Shown here piece by piece: positions 47,432-58,942 of a DNA stretch of 64,000 bases (the first letter of the stretch is position 1; the number at the start of each line of letters is the position of its first letter). Source of the DNA: Cenococcum geophilum 1.58 (taxonomy: Eukaryota; Ascomycota; Dothideomycetes; Gloniales; Gloniaceae); contig KV748207.1 of NCBI GenBank assembly GCA_001692895.1, positions 1,364,001 through 1,428,000 of the forward strand. The letters run 5' to 3'. Both the position numbers and the translations under genes were made by a program. The notes beneath the pieces are model-generated. The model saw only the letters and a program-made list of their open reading frames with translations, was not told the DNA's origin and ran no database searches.

Positions 47432-49954
47432 ATGGCCACAATATTCAGGCACTTCAAGCAGAAATCTGGTGCGGGTACAGGAAGCCAAGATGGTTCGAAC
47501 ACGGCAACCAGAACAGGCATAGAGTCTCCAATAGCTATTAGAGACGAGAAGCACGATCCCGAGGTGGCAGTCTCTGGGGATGGCGCTGGGCGTGACGAGC
47601 CGGAGGACCTGGAGGAAGACGTTCGGGAAATACCTTTGGCGGTTCGTAGAATTGTCAGTTTAGAAGATGATACTACACTGCCAACTATCACATTTCGGTA
47701 ACTCACTAATCTAGATGTACGTCCTAGAGTATCTGTAAAACTAATTCGAATTGTATAGTTATTTCGTTCTTACATTCGTTTTTACCGCCCCTGGCGCCTT
47801 GTTATACCAAATGAGCTATTACCGAACCACTGCTGCCCCGTACTCCGTCTTATTCGTCCTGATATGCTGTCATTACGCCGGTATTTGGCTTGCGAAAATA
47901 CTGCCTACAAGAACAATCCGAATACCATTCACCAAATTCAGCTTCAGTATGAATCCAGGCCCGTGGTCCATCAAAGAGCATGTCCTTGTAACGGTGTCAG
48001 CTGCTTCGGGGGCCGTTTCGAACGCTGCTTGGGTGCCAATATCTCTTGCGAAACTTTACTACGGAGAAGACATCAATGCAGCGGCTTGTTTGTTCTTTAT
48101 GTGGGCCATTGTATATATTGGATATGCAATGGCCGCTATTGCACGGCAATTCCTCATTTACGATCCCATTTATACCTGGCCTTACGCCCTAATGCAAACA
48201 TCGCTGTTTGAGACATTCAAAAGGTCTGCCGAAGACTCGAAAATTGGGAGGAAGCAAAAACATGTATTTTTTGCAGTGCTAGTAGGCGCGGCTCTGTGGG
48301 AGTTCCTACCTCAGTACGTTTTCCCCTTCGTCAGCTCACTTTCGTTTTTATGCTGGGTGGCTCCAGAGAACCCAGTAGCCAACTTTATTGGTGGTGGTAT
48401 TGGCGGTATGGGGTTCCTAAACCTCTCTTTGGATTGGACAAATATCTCCAACAATCTTTCAAACCCAATGATCAGTCCATTCTGGACAAGTGCAGTTCTC
48501 TTTGCAGCCTTTGTGCTAAACTGCTGGGTACTCCTGCCTGTAGCAAAGTGGGGCAGCCTTGGGGAATATAAGCACAATCTCATGTCGAATCGGCTCTTCC
48601 TCGCAAATGGGTCCAGATATCCCGTCACCGCATTGCTCGGCCCGAATAATACCTTAAATGAAACCGCGTACAAAGAGTACGGGCCGGTGTACATGGGCAC
48701 TCAGCAAGTCTGGGGCATGTTTTTCGACTATGCTTCGTACATATCCGCGTTGACATGGATGGCACTTTTCGGCTTCACCAAGATTCGGGAAAACGTCAGG
48801 ATTTTGATAAGTCGGGCAAGATCGAGGGGCTCGGAATCAGTAAATCATTCCTATACAGACCGACTTAATATCATTCAACGTTCGTATAAAGAAGTACCAC
48901 TCTGGTGGTATATCGCCCTTTTCGTGGTTTCCTTTATTACAATAATCACGATTCTTGCCAAGGGCCTGTTCTTCATCCCGATATGGACCTTTTTCGTTGC
49001 CATCGGGACGTCTGGATTCATGATCTTACCTTTTGCCTGGCTCTATTCATTCACTAATTTTCAAGTGGCGATTGGGACGTTCAACGAGCTGATTTACGGC
49101 TACATGGTTCATGCTGGGTCTAGTCATCGGCATCCGGCAGGATCTTCTACATACGGTGCTATAGCAGGTGATATATGGTAAGTGGCTTATCTCCATATAA
49201 GAAGCTGTTTATAATTTTAGCATCTAACGTATATTCTGAAGGTACCGGGCACAATACATGCTTCAGGATCAGAAAATTGGGCATTATATGCACATTCCTC
49301 CACGAGATATATTCTTTAGCCAAATATTTGGCGAGTTGATTGGTGTTCCTATCAACTATGGTATCATACAGTGGGTTGTAAGTGCTAAAGGGCCCTATCT
49401 GCTGGGTGAAAAGAAGGATCCGTTGAACCAATGGACTGGTCAATCCCTGTCGAGTTACAACACTCTGTCAGTACAATATGTTCTCGTCGGGCCAAGTCGT
49501 CTTTTCAAAGAACATATATACAAACCACTACCATGGTCCTTCCTCTTTGGTGCCGGTGCACCATTGGTCCTGTACCTCCTTCACCGCGCCTTTCCGCGCG
49601 CCAAGTTTAATTTGTGGAATGTGACAATCTTTGCAAGTGGAATGAGCCAGTTCTACGGTAATTTGAGCACTGGGTACATCTCTAGGTTCATCGTAGGCTA
49701 TATCANCATGCGATACTTCTATAGGAAGCGGTTTGAGACGTGGCGGAGGTATAATTTCCAGATTGCAGCAGCCTTAGGTATGTTTCCCGTTACCCACAGG
49801 TATCATATAAGCTAACAATAGTTTATACACTGCTTTCAATGCCACAATGCTAATGGTCTTTGTCTTCTTCAGTTCGGGGAAGGTCATCTCTATGCCGAAC
49901 TGGTGGGGAAATAATGCAGAGTCAGTGGAGCGGTGTTTTGCGCTGGATTCATGA
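47432..49954 (+). CDS. OPT-family oligopeptide transporter, probable frame break at the last intron
   Basis: Proton-coupled small-oligopeptide transporter of the fungal OPT family, an integral membrane protein with many hydrophobic segments. Exons: 47432-47697, 47759-49177, 49242-49777, 49822-49954. Family blocks are SYYRTTAAPYSVLF, FSMNPGPWSIKEHVLV, ANFIGGGIGGMGFLNLSLDW, NELIYGYM, GAIAGDIWYRAQYMLQDQK and, at the end, ISMPNWWGNNAESVERC. The N-terminal about 90 residues are hydrophilic and acidic. The first two introns are clean. The last (49,778-49,821, 44 nt) leaves the frame one base short, although the final exon is clearly OPT sequence. A one-base sequencing error (an N lies at 49,706), a real mutation or a different splice are all possible. 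Confidence 0.85.
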
Positions 49955-51305
49955 TGACTTAGGCTTGGTAACTTGGGCGTTGCAACGTCTTGTAAGCATG
50001 ACTAGTCTCATAAGTATTTGAAATGGTACTTACGAGAGAGGTTCGCTGTGTTTCTCAGATGTTAAGAGCGTGGTTCTGCTAACGTATGCGACGACCCCCA
50101 GGTAGAGGAAAATCTTCGCGGGTCAAAGCTCTCTTCAAGCAGCTATTACTACTCAATATATATTTATGATCAGCATCTGAAAGAATTTGAATATGTAAAA
50201 GCTAGGATACGTCTAATCCTATGCGTGACGTAAGTTTTTGCAAGGTCTAAATATGTTTCGGTAGAGCGTGGCAGGTTTCCTAGGCTTCGTAACAAAGTTG
50301 ACATCCGCACCTGCTAATTGTCGCAATCGTATACAGTATCACGACAAGCACACGCTTATCCGGCCTCTGGGTACTCTTTACGTAGCACTGGAATGATCGT
50401 TTAAGTGATATTTCGCGGCGACTCGCTCTTACTGGCGATCAATCAAGTAGTTAGAACAGTCCCTCCGCTGATCCGGGGTCGCCGGAAATCGGGGGTTGTA
50501 ATACGTCCACTTGCGCTCTATCCGACAGCCCCAGTGTTTTGAGAACCATCACGAAAAGATCGTCGAAACATTCGATATACCTCTCACCAACATCGATGCG
50601 TCGGGTGATTGGCGGCCTGTTTCAAGGCCTCGGAGTGGTTGCGGGATCGGAAGCAGGGGTGATTTGAAACGAAACACCAAACGAGACCACCCAGACTCGC
50701 ACCTCCTTTCATTCAACTGACCCTCCTAGCTCCACCACTCATTCGCATCTATCCACATGAGCCCCGAAAGCATCAGCAATTGCAGGAAAAGTTGGATCTG
50801 ACTCCTGCCAAAAAGTTCTGGCTCGTAAGGCTCTATGTCGCTTACTTCGGTATCTTCAAAGCAATTGGTTAACTCTTTGTTGTGAGCAACGTCGAATTCG
50901 TCCTCATAGCTTCCATGCATAATCTACGACTTCTTCCCTACCTTTACTTTTCATGAAGTTGAGCTATGCTATGTGAATGGTCCTTATCTGCCTATTCCTG
51001 GAGACCCTGTGATAAAATCCTAGCTATGTGGAGGAACAGGGCAGGTTTTTGGAGAGAGCGCTGGTCAGAAAAACGGCTTACACTAAAACACCTTTTTTCC
51101 AGCACCTTTTTTTTCAATCAGGATATTAGACGAGCAACTGGGTGGAGTCATCCGTTCTACTCAACTTTAAAGTCTCCTTTGAGGATATTCACTCTTTTAA
51201 ATTTTGCCTCAACTACATTCTTTTGGCAGTGTCATTCCTTTATCCTTTTGAAGCTGTTGCTCGGTCTGCAGGTACAAGGCTCGACTTCCATTCCTCCTGC
51301 AGACT
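49955..51305. other. Intergenic region, no gene supported
   Basis: Short frames at 50,511-50,920 on both strands have no recognisable family or introns. A tatatatatt-type run lies near 50,156. It should contain the 3' end of the OPT transcript and the promoter of the secreted-protein gene. Confidence 0.4.
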
Positions 51306-52199
51306 ATGAAGGTTTCTAGAGTCCTTCAATCCGTCTTGCTCTTGTCTTTAGCCAAATTTGCAGTGGCCGGTAATCCTTCACCGCCCCTGCATCTCTCTGT
51401 ATTCTCTCCTAGGCCGTTTTGAACAGGTCCACCTCATAAACCTAACGATTCCAATGACCATCCTGCACGGCCTGCTTATCATCGTCCTCTGCCCATTCCA
51501 TCTCCACATCGCCGAAACAATACTGGAGGAAACTCTAACTTCACTTCAACTGAATTGTTACCTGTGTCCGCTAAATATATCCAAAACACAGTGTTAATGT
51601 AAGCGAGTTCGACAGATTTGCATACCGTCCTACCCACGGCTGTGGGTCTTGTCACTCCCTCAAATATTACTGTCAGCGCACCCCCACCCCACTCCACCAA
51701 CATAGCAAGCAGTATTAGCATGAGCACTAGACAACCTAGTGGCCTGGTATCGTTCCCTAGTCAGGGTACTGGGTTTCCAAGTGCAGTCAGACCTATCCCT
51801 TCCTCGAATCTGACTATGAGCTATCCACTTCCTCCAAAATCTTCTCTCATGCCTTCAACTCTTAACTTTGCCGGTAGTGTGCTCAGAACTCGGAAACTCG
51901 GAAACCCTACAAGTGCCATCCAAACTCCAGCCACTACCGTCTGGACTACTGCTGTTTTTTACAGCACCACGCTTATCACCGTCACAAGCTGTGCTGCTGC
52001 TGTGACTGATTTTCCTGCTTCATCAACAGTCATCTTTACTTCCATTATTCCCGCTCATACAACAGTGTCCCCGACGGCATTTCAAGCATCAGCCGCAGAA
52101 GTCGGTCCAACAGCTTCAGTTAGAGGTACTTTTCCTACTGGCGCTGCAAGCTCAGGGTTCTACCCAGATCTGTGGAAACCATTCATTCCGCAAACCTGA
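51306..52199 (+). CDS. Secreted Ser/Thr/Pro-rich protein, 252 aa
   Basis: Exons 51306-51369, 51427-51598 and 51677-52199 give 253 codons in one frame. Both introns are GT-AG (57 and 78 nt). Exon 1 encodes a signal peptide (MKVSRVLQSVLLLSLAKFAV, then AG). The mature part starts PPHKPNDSNDHPARP, carries NxS/T sites (NNTGG, NFTST, NLTMS) and becomes Ser/Thr-rich. A segment TTAVFYSTTLITVTSC AAAVTDFPASSTVIFTS resembles repeats found in fungal cell-surface proteins, with the single Cys of that repeat kept. No clear GPI site at the C-terminus (SGFYPDLWKPFIPQT). Likely extracellular or wall-associated; function unknown. Confidence 0.68.
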
Positions 52200-52384
52200 C
52201 GATTAAGTACTCTCCTATCTTCCCTGGTTCATAGCATCTCCTTATCTATGATCCTGCATTCTCGTTTTGTTACGTCCTGTTCGTGGCACTCAGGCTCTGG
52301 TAGCTTTTGTACTCGCTTAGCCCTCATCATCTTTGAGAACCTTCACCTTTGACTACCTTCAGTCCTCGATTACACGTTGGCTTA
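52200..52384. other. 3' flank of the secreted-protein gene
   Basis: Pyrimidine-rich sequence without a gene. The last three bases (TTA) are the left target duplication of the following MITE. Confidence 0.4.
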
Positions 52385-52941
52385 GGGAGTGTTCGGTTGC
52401 AATCTGAGGTTTTTTCAATCTGAGGTTGCTCCGTGCTTTCACCGGCGTCAACTAGTACATATTTAGCGGCGCTTGATCTGGTAGTCGTACTCGATCTGAT
52501 CTGAAGCCGAGTGTTCGGTTGAGCGCTCTAGAAAGCCTCAGATGAGAATTAGAATTAGCGAAGTCTCTGCACATTAATCACCACTCACCCAGACGTCGCA
52601 TAGGGCCTGCAGCTGCAGCAGCAATATCGTCGGTGGGAGGGGTGGTGGGGGCATACTGGGTAGGGCGGACGATTGGGCGCATACACGAGCAGAGCTCCAG
52701 ATTCAATCTGGAATCTGGAACTGAAACTGAGGGCTCCTTATTGATCTGACGCCAAGAGCTTCAGTTCAACTACTATATACGGTATGGCGTGCGAATTTAA
52801 CGCGCTTGCCGATCTGGAGGAGCTTCAGATTGAAAAGTCGCCAGATACACCGAACACCCGCCTCCAGATCAGATTGGAGCTCCAGATCAATTCTGATCTG
52901 AAGGCTCCAGATCGCTTCTGAACCCCGAACCGAACACTTCC
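52385..52941. mobile_element. PIF/Harbinger-type MITE (Tourist-like), 557 bp
   Basis: Left end gggagtgttcggtt and right end (reversed) ggaagtgttcggtt are inverted repeats with one mismatch. They are flanked by the 3-bp direct repeat TTA (52,382-52,384 and 52,942-52,944), the typical TWA target of PIF/Harbinger. The interior is rich in gatctg and ccagatc subrepeats, especially at 52,850-52,915, and has no transposase. Confidence 0.82.
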
Positions 52942-52944
52942 TTA

Positions 52945-53629
52945 TCTATCTAAGCATGTCGTGAGTTCAGGCTATGCAACTTAAGCTGTCGATCATGAGA
53001 CTAGACCACCGTTGAGCTAACTAGAAAACATCTCAGGTGCTTGTGCTCTGTCAACCAAATGTCTCATTTAACCATTCCCTTCTACCTCTTAACACCCTTC
53101 CCCGCTTCAAATGCACATCGGGCTTATATGGGAATGCTGCTTGGTACAACATATACAAGGTAGGGTGGCCATGTCTTTTCCGGAGCCTGATTCCATGGCT
53201 GGCACCTCCAAGAGGCGTCTTGGTTGGCTGGGGGTTTAATTCCTTTTGAAGGTGGTGCAAGGGGCATTGGTCTAGGGGCTTCGTGCCCACTTACTACTCA
53301 CCCGAATGGGCCTTGGTGCTATGACGGGGATTCTATCAGGATTTCCAACAGCCATTTTCGAGAGCAGGCCACGATGCTTCGATAACCGCGTAGTTATCGA
53401 TTGAAGGGTTGCTGGTGGGTTTATTTTGTTACGAGCTGTTAAGATTTGCGGATAGCATTGAAATGGGAAGGTTTTCTTGTGATCGTCTTGTACATAATCA
53501 AATTTCTCTATGACAGCTATTCGAACGTGCTTATCATCTTTGATTGACCATTGTTTCTGTTTGTAAGCGCAATGCTGGTAGTTTGGTATTATCAAGGTAC
53601 ACCTCATAGAAACATAAAATCTGTGATAG
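52945..53629. other. Intergenic region, no gene supported
   Basis: Overlapping open frames on both strands (53,037-53,290; 53,272-53,629) show no family. Nothing further seen. Confidence 0.35.
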
Positions 53630-54644
53630 TTATCTTCTGGCTCGCTTCGCAACGGCATTAGCGAGATAATTGCCAGGTATACGCCTGTGACCGGGCAACC
53701 AGTGAAGTTGTATTTGTATACCAAGAAGTTTTAAGGCATGCGCTTGCTAAACTACACCTTTAATCTCTGGTCGGAGTCTGAATTTATCTTCTGGCTGGAA
53801 GTTTAGCACCTTAGGAAGTGCGTTTTGTGAGTCAGAGTATGCCCACGATTGAGGGTATTGTACATGCGTTGTCGTATTGGATCCTCTCATAAACAATCGT
53901 CATCGCTTGCATGATAGTTAAGGTTTCAGCGGCGTCCGATTTCATTCTTCGGGTTATATGGAAGCTGTTCATGATCCACTTTGCGGAGTGATCACCGGGA
54001 TATTCTTTATAAACGACTCCAATACCCGCGATGTCCCCCTTTGGAGCAGATGCACCAACCCAGAAAACCATACGATCCTTTTCCTTCCAATGTCTCTTCA
54101 ACTCGTTTAGAGCATAGTCCATAGCGCCGAGGTGGTCGCGAATATAGATTTTGCCCGGAAAACCCGCTATTCCTTCGGAGACGTGATTTTCATTTCCAGT
54201 GTAAAGAGCGGATTCGCTAGGTGTTTTGATATCAATGTTGTGTATTTCGCACAGCATTTCTGAAGGCTCGAGTGATAGTAACCTTGGATAGTTGCGAGGA
54301 AGAATTGTGGTTGATATACCATGAAAATCGATTGCTCGTCTCCGGACTCTTGTTAGCTCACGAAGCATGCCAGCTTTCCTGATCAACTCATCCTCATAGA
54401 CCCGGAAGCTCTCCCGGCTTCCTGAAACCTCGGCTCACTATTCATTAGTTAACGCTCCGGCGATATTGTCAATTTTAATGAGATCACTTATGAGTTCTTC
54501 GTCAGAGAAAATGTTGCGGCTCTGTAATACATTCTCTCTAGATTTGTTAAGCTGTATTGCCATCACTAAATGGGTATCTGCTGTATCAAAAACGTCCTGA
54601 GACTTGCCGAATGCTGCGATGAAAGGTTTAAGGACCTGGTCCAT
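53630..54644 (-). pseudogene. Broken RNase H-like gene
   Basis: On the minus strand one frame runs from an ATG at 54,644 (MDQVLKPFIAAFGKSQDVF) through an RNase H fold: FWVGASAPKGDIAGIGVVY (first catalytic Asp replaced by Gly), SDAAETLTIMQAM (Glu kept), YSDSQNALPK (Asp kept), and WLPGHRRIPGNYLANAVAKR (final Asp replaced by Asn). The frame is broken by TAG and TGA in tandem (54,435-54,440), a one-base frameshift near 53,850-53,870, and TAG at 53,747-53,749; the last stop is TAA at 53,630. Such RNase H-like genes, related to those of LINEs, are common in Pezizomycotina. Two catalytic positions are lost, so no activity is expected. Introns could explain part of the breaks, but none fits well. Confidence 0.65.
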
Positions 54645-55292
54645 TTTCCCAAGTCCGTCTAGTCGTAGCTAATCGAAGTGTGGTATCTTAAGTCGCGTAT
54701 AGGAGGGTAAGATGCCAGGTGACTTAAGCAGTATTTTTAGGTTCTTCTAACCCGCGTTCAGTCATATTTGTGCTTATGTCAAAGTATGAGTAATAAAGGA
54801 TAAATATATAAGAAGTTTAGAGGCAGGAAGGTTAAAGGAAAGGTAACCTCCCCGCCTTGAGGTCAGAGTGCTGGGTTGTTTGCAGTGTTTGGTTATTTAG
54901 TCAGCAGAAAAAGAGATATTTCGAATTTTATATTTCGAGGGCAAAGCAATTAATTAGTAGGGCGTTGATGATTAACTCTAGAATATTAAGATTGGGTTTC
55001 CGATATAAAGATTATGACCTGGTGTGGAAACTGACCAGGTGGTTTCGAGCGAGTGAGAGATCCTGGCACGGCTTGGCGAGCACAGAACACCAGCAACCTC
55101 GGGACTATTGCGCGTTGAAATAATTCGAAAAAGTGTCACCACGCCAGCATAGGCTTTTGAACCTCCTTGAATCACCTTATTGTGTCTGTCTGTATCTTCG
55201 CCTGCATTGAGCACGCCCATACCGAACTTGGACCGGCTGATTCAAGCCACGTCTTCAAAAACACCCCTCTACACCACACATTGTGACCGAAG
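54645..55292. other. Intergenic region upstream of sec27
   Basis: Promoter region of sec27. The short frames here show no family. A tgtgtctgtctgt run lies near 55,181. Nothing else supported. Confidence 0.35.
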
Positions 55293-58200
55293 ATGCGCTT
55301 AGACGTAAAGGTGCGACAATGGCCGAGCTGGCCAATCCTCTTAAGTAGAATGCACTGGCTAATTCTTGTTTTGATGTGTAGAGGCAGCTCTTTGCGCGAT
55401 CGGAGCGGGTTAAAGGTGAGCCTCCACCTAATTATTTCTAGCAATACCTTGGACTAACATAATCATAGGAATTGGTATTTACAATAGCCCAACCTGCACT
55501 TGGCAAGCTCCTCCTCTGACTCAACCTCAGATTTCCATCCAACCGAGCCATGGATCCTCACGACTTTGTATAGCGGTATGCGATATGGAAGCAGACTGGA
55601 GAACACAAGCTGACGGAAGCAGGACATGTCTATATATGGTCATATGAGTCCCAGGCAATCGTCAAGACCTTCGAACTCACCGACGTTCCTGTAAGAGCTG
55701 GCCGGTTTATCGCAAGGAAAAATTGGATTTGCTGCGGTAAGACTGGTTTCTTTCCTAGTTCTAAACCATCAACGGCCGTGCCAGACAAGCTTGTTGGCAA
55801 ATACAGTTCACTAACTTGTATCTTCTAAAGGTTCGGATGATTTCCAATTGCGAGTTTATAACTACAATACTAGTGAAAAGGTTACCTCATTCGAAGCTCA
55901 CCCGGACTACATCCGTGCAATCGTCATCCACCCGACCCAGCCTTTCGTGTTAACCGCTAGCGATGATATGACAATCAAGCTCTGGGATTGGGACAAGCAA
56001 TGGAAATGCGTGCAGGTTTTTGAAGGACATTCGCACTACGTTATGGGCCTTGCGATCAACCCAAAGGACCCCAATACCTTTGCTTCCGCGTGTCTGGATC
56101 GGACTGTCAAGATATGGAGCTTGGGTAGTGCGACGCCTAATTTCACTCTTGAGGCCCACGAAACAAAAGGAGTCAACCATGTCGATTACTATCCTCAGTC
56201 TGATAAACCATATTTGCTTACAACAAGTGACGACAGAACCGTGAAAGTTTGGGATTATACTACGAAGGTATGGATACCAATTTTATTAGAACTCGTTTAT
56301 CTGCGGTTCATTCATCTACTCCTTTTTTTTGGCAACAAACCTCAAATTCAGAGAGGTTGTAGAAATGCAATAGCCCCGTTCTACAGTTTTTGGTACCATA
56401 GCCCATGCATTCACTTTCTAATATCTTTCCCTCCTTTACCGTTAGTTTTTGTTGACGCCAATACTATTCTCTGCTCTCGTTTATATTGGGTCACGATTTG
56501 ACCGAATATCTTAGGCGCTAATAGCGACACTGGAAGGACACACTAGTAATGTGTCATTTGCCTGCTATCATCCCGAGTTACCAGTTATCATTTCAGGATC
56601 CGAGGACGGCACAGTCAAGCTATGGCATGCTAATACCTACCGATTGGAGCAATCTCTTAGCTATGGGTTAGAGCGAGCATGGTGTGTTAGCTACCAAAAG
56701 AAGAACAACGGAGTAGCGGTTGGATTCGACGATGGCGCTGTCGTGGTTAAGATGGGGAGAGAGGAACCAGCAGTATCCATGGACGGCTCCGGAAAGGTGA
56801 TATGGGCCCGGCATACCGAGATTCTGACTGCTGTGATCAAAGGAGGCGACAAAAGTCTTAAAGACGGAGACCGCCTTACTCTTTCAACTAAGGACCTCGG
56901 CTCAACAGAGATCTATCCGCAATCACTTCTTCACTCGCCGAACGGTCGCTTTGTCGCTGTTTGTGGAGATGGAGAATATATCATTTATACTTCATTGGCT
57001 CTCCGAAACCAGGCATTCGGATCTGCTCTGGATTTCTGCTGGGCGTCGAAAGAGAACGACAAAGGTTGGTAGATTGCTGATCGGAGAAGATTCACATCCC
57101 TGGTTTTGACCAAAATACTGATTTTAATCACGACATATAGATTATGCGATTCGCGAGTCCGCTACTAGCGTTAAGACCTTTAGATCCTTTAAGGAGAGGA
57201 GTGTCTTGAACGTAGGGTATTCTGCAGATGGCTTAAGTGGCGGTGTTCTTTTGGGCGTGAAAGGCCAAGGTGGTATTGGGCTTTTTGACTGGTACGTTTC
57301 TTATTGTCAACATACTCTCTGAACGTAATTTGCCTAATCTATACATAGGGAAACTGGAAATCTCGTTAGAAGAATCGAAGTCGATCCAAAATCCGTTTAC
57401 TGGTCAGAATCTGGAGAACTCGTGACTCTTGCCTGTGAGGAGACCTACTATGTGCTCCGCTACTCTCGGGAAGCATACTTGGCCGCGCTGCAGTCTGGCG
57501 AAGTCGACGAAGACGGCGCGGAATCTGCCTTCGAGGTTGTTTGCGATATCAACGAGAGGTGAGCGCAACCCTTCCCTTAGAATCTAAACAAGCCTTCTGA
57601 TATACTCAATCTATAGCGTCCGTACCGGACAATGGGTAGGTGATTGCTTCGTCTACACCAACAGCACTAATCGCTTGAACTACTTGGTTGGCGATCAAAC
57701 ATACACCATTAGCCATTTCGACTCCCCGCACTACGTTCTGGGTTATTTGCCCCGTGACTCCCGGATCTACGTTGCAGACAAGGATGTCAACGTTGTCTCC
57801 TTCGCTCTCTCCCTAGCAGTCGTCGAATACCAGACTCTCGTCCTCCGTGGTGACTTAGAAGCCGCAGAAGAAGTCCTGCCATCTGTCCCCGCAGACCAGA
57901 ACAACAAAATCGCGCGCTTCTTGGAAGGCCAGGGCTACAAGGATCTCGCGCTTAAAGTCGCCACCGACCCGGAACACCGATTCGACCTCGCGCTCGCGCT
58001 CGGCGATCTCGCTGAAGCCACGCGCCTGGCGCGCGAGCAGGATGCGGAGCACAAATGGAAGACGGTGGGCGACGCCGCGCTCACGGCCTGGGACGTCAAA
58101 CTCGCTCGCGAGTGCTTCGAACGCGCCAAAGACCTTGGATCCCTGCTCCTCGTTCTCTCCGCCACGGCTGACGAGGAGGGCTTGCGTTCGCTCGCTGCGC

Positions 58201-58598
58201 TGGCGCAAGACGCTACTACGAATAACGTTGCTTTCTCTGCGTTGTGGCAGCTTGGAGACGTCGAGGGCTGCATAGAGCTCTTGACGAAAACGGGCAGGAA
58301 TGCGGAGGCGGTGCTGTTTGCGCAGACTTATATGCCTAGTAAGGCGCCTGCACTTGTTAAGAGCTGGAAGGAGGGCCTGGAGAAAGATGGTAAGGGCAAG
58401 GTTGGGAGATTATTGGGTGTCCCGCCGGTTGACGGTGAGGGTGATGAGGATATGTTTCCAGAATGGGAGGAATGGCTGAGGTTAGAGACGGAGGGTGGTG
58501 TTGTTGAGGGGACTTTGGTAGATGTGGGGGATGAAGAGGATGCAGAGGGGGAGATTGAGGGAGAAGAGGAGGCTGAGGATGAGGACGAGGATGAGTAA
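55293..58598 (+). CDS. sec27: Coatomer (COPI) subunit beta', 848 aa
   Basis: Subunit of the COPI vesicle coat that retrieves cargo from Golgi to ER; its N-terminal propeller binds dilysine (KKXX) signals. Exons: 55293-55310, 55382-55415, 55469-55474, 55531-55575, 55623-55736, 55831-56267, 56515-57064, 57141-57291, 57349-57558, 57617-58598; total 849 codons. The start MRLDVK is split from [12 protein letters not shown] by an intron, and a 6-nt exon (gaattg) joins it to [11 protein letters not shown]40 repeats run to about residue 300 ([73 protein letters not shown]). A second propeller and an alpha-solenoid ([36 protein letters not shown]) follow, then an acidic tail. The last exon is notably GC-rich near 57,940-58,150. 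Complete and intact. Confidence 0.95.
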
Positions 58599-58940
58599 AG
58601 CTCACAGAGAGGAGCGCCTGAGAGGGCTTAGGCCAGGTGTGAATTGGCGTTGGGAGGACTGATGTGGTGTCTATGATTGCATGACACCGAGTGCTTCTTT
58701 TAATGTAGAGATGAATATCAGAGTCAGAAAAGTGTAAACCACAATGGGAGCTGAACTGAACCTAACTGTCTACATTATTCAGCCAACGTTCTTCCTCCTT
58801 GGGTTGTTAATAGAATAAAAGACATAAAAGGCATCTATTAAAGTTAAATGGCTACTTTATATTTTATGCTAGACGCTTCATTTAAAATAGATCCTTCTGT
58901 CAGCTTAGGGGTAAGACGAAGCCTTAGTAACTATTAATAC
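58599..58940. other. 3' flank of sec27
   Basis: No gene. Becomes AT-rich toward the Tc1-type element. An aataaa-like signal (gaataaaag) lies near 58,812. Confidence 0.35.
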
Positions 58941-58942
58941 TA

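Noticed and set aside
53235..53290. tRNA-like sequence (gggcattggtctaggggctt)
   Set aside because: It resembles only a D-arm; no anticodon stem, T-arm or acceptor pairing follows at the right distance.
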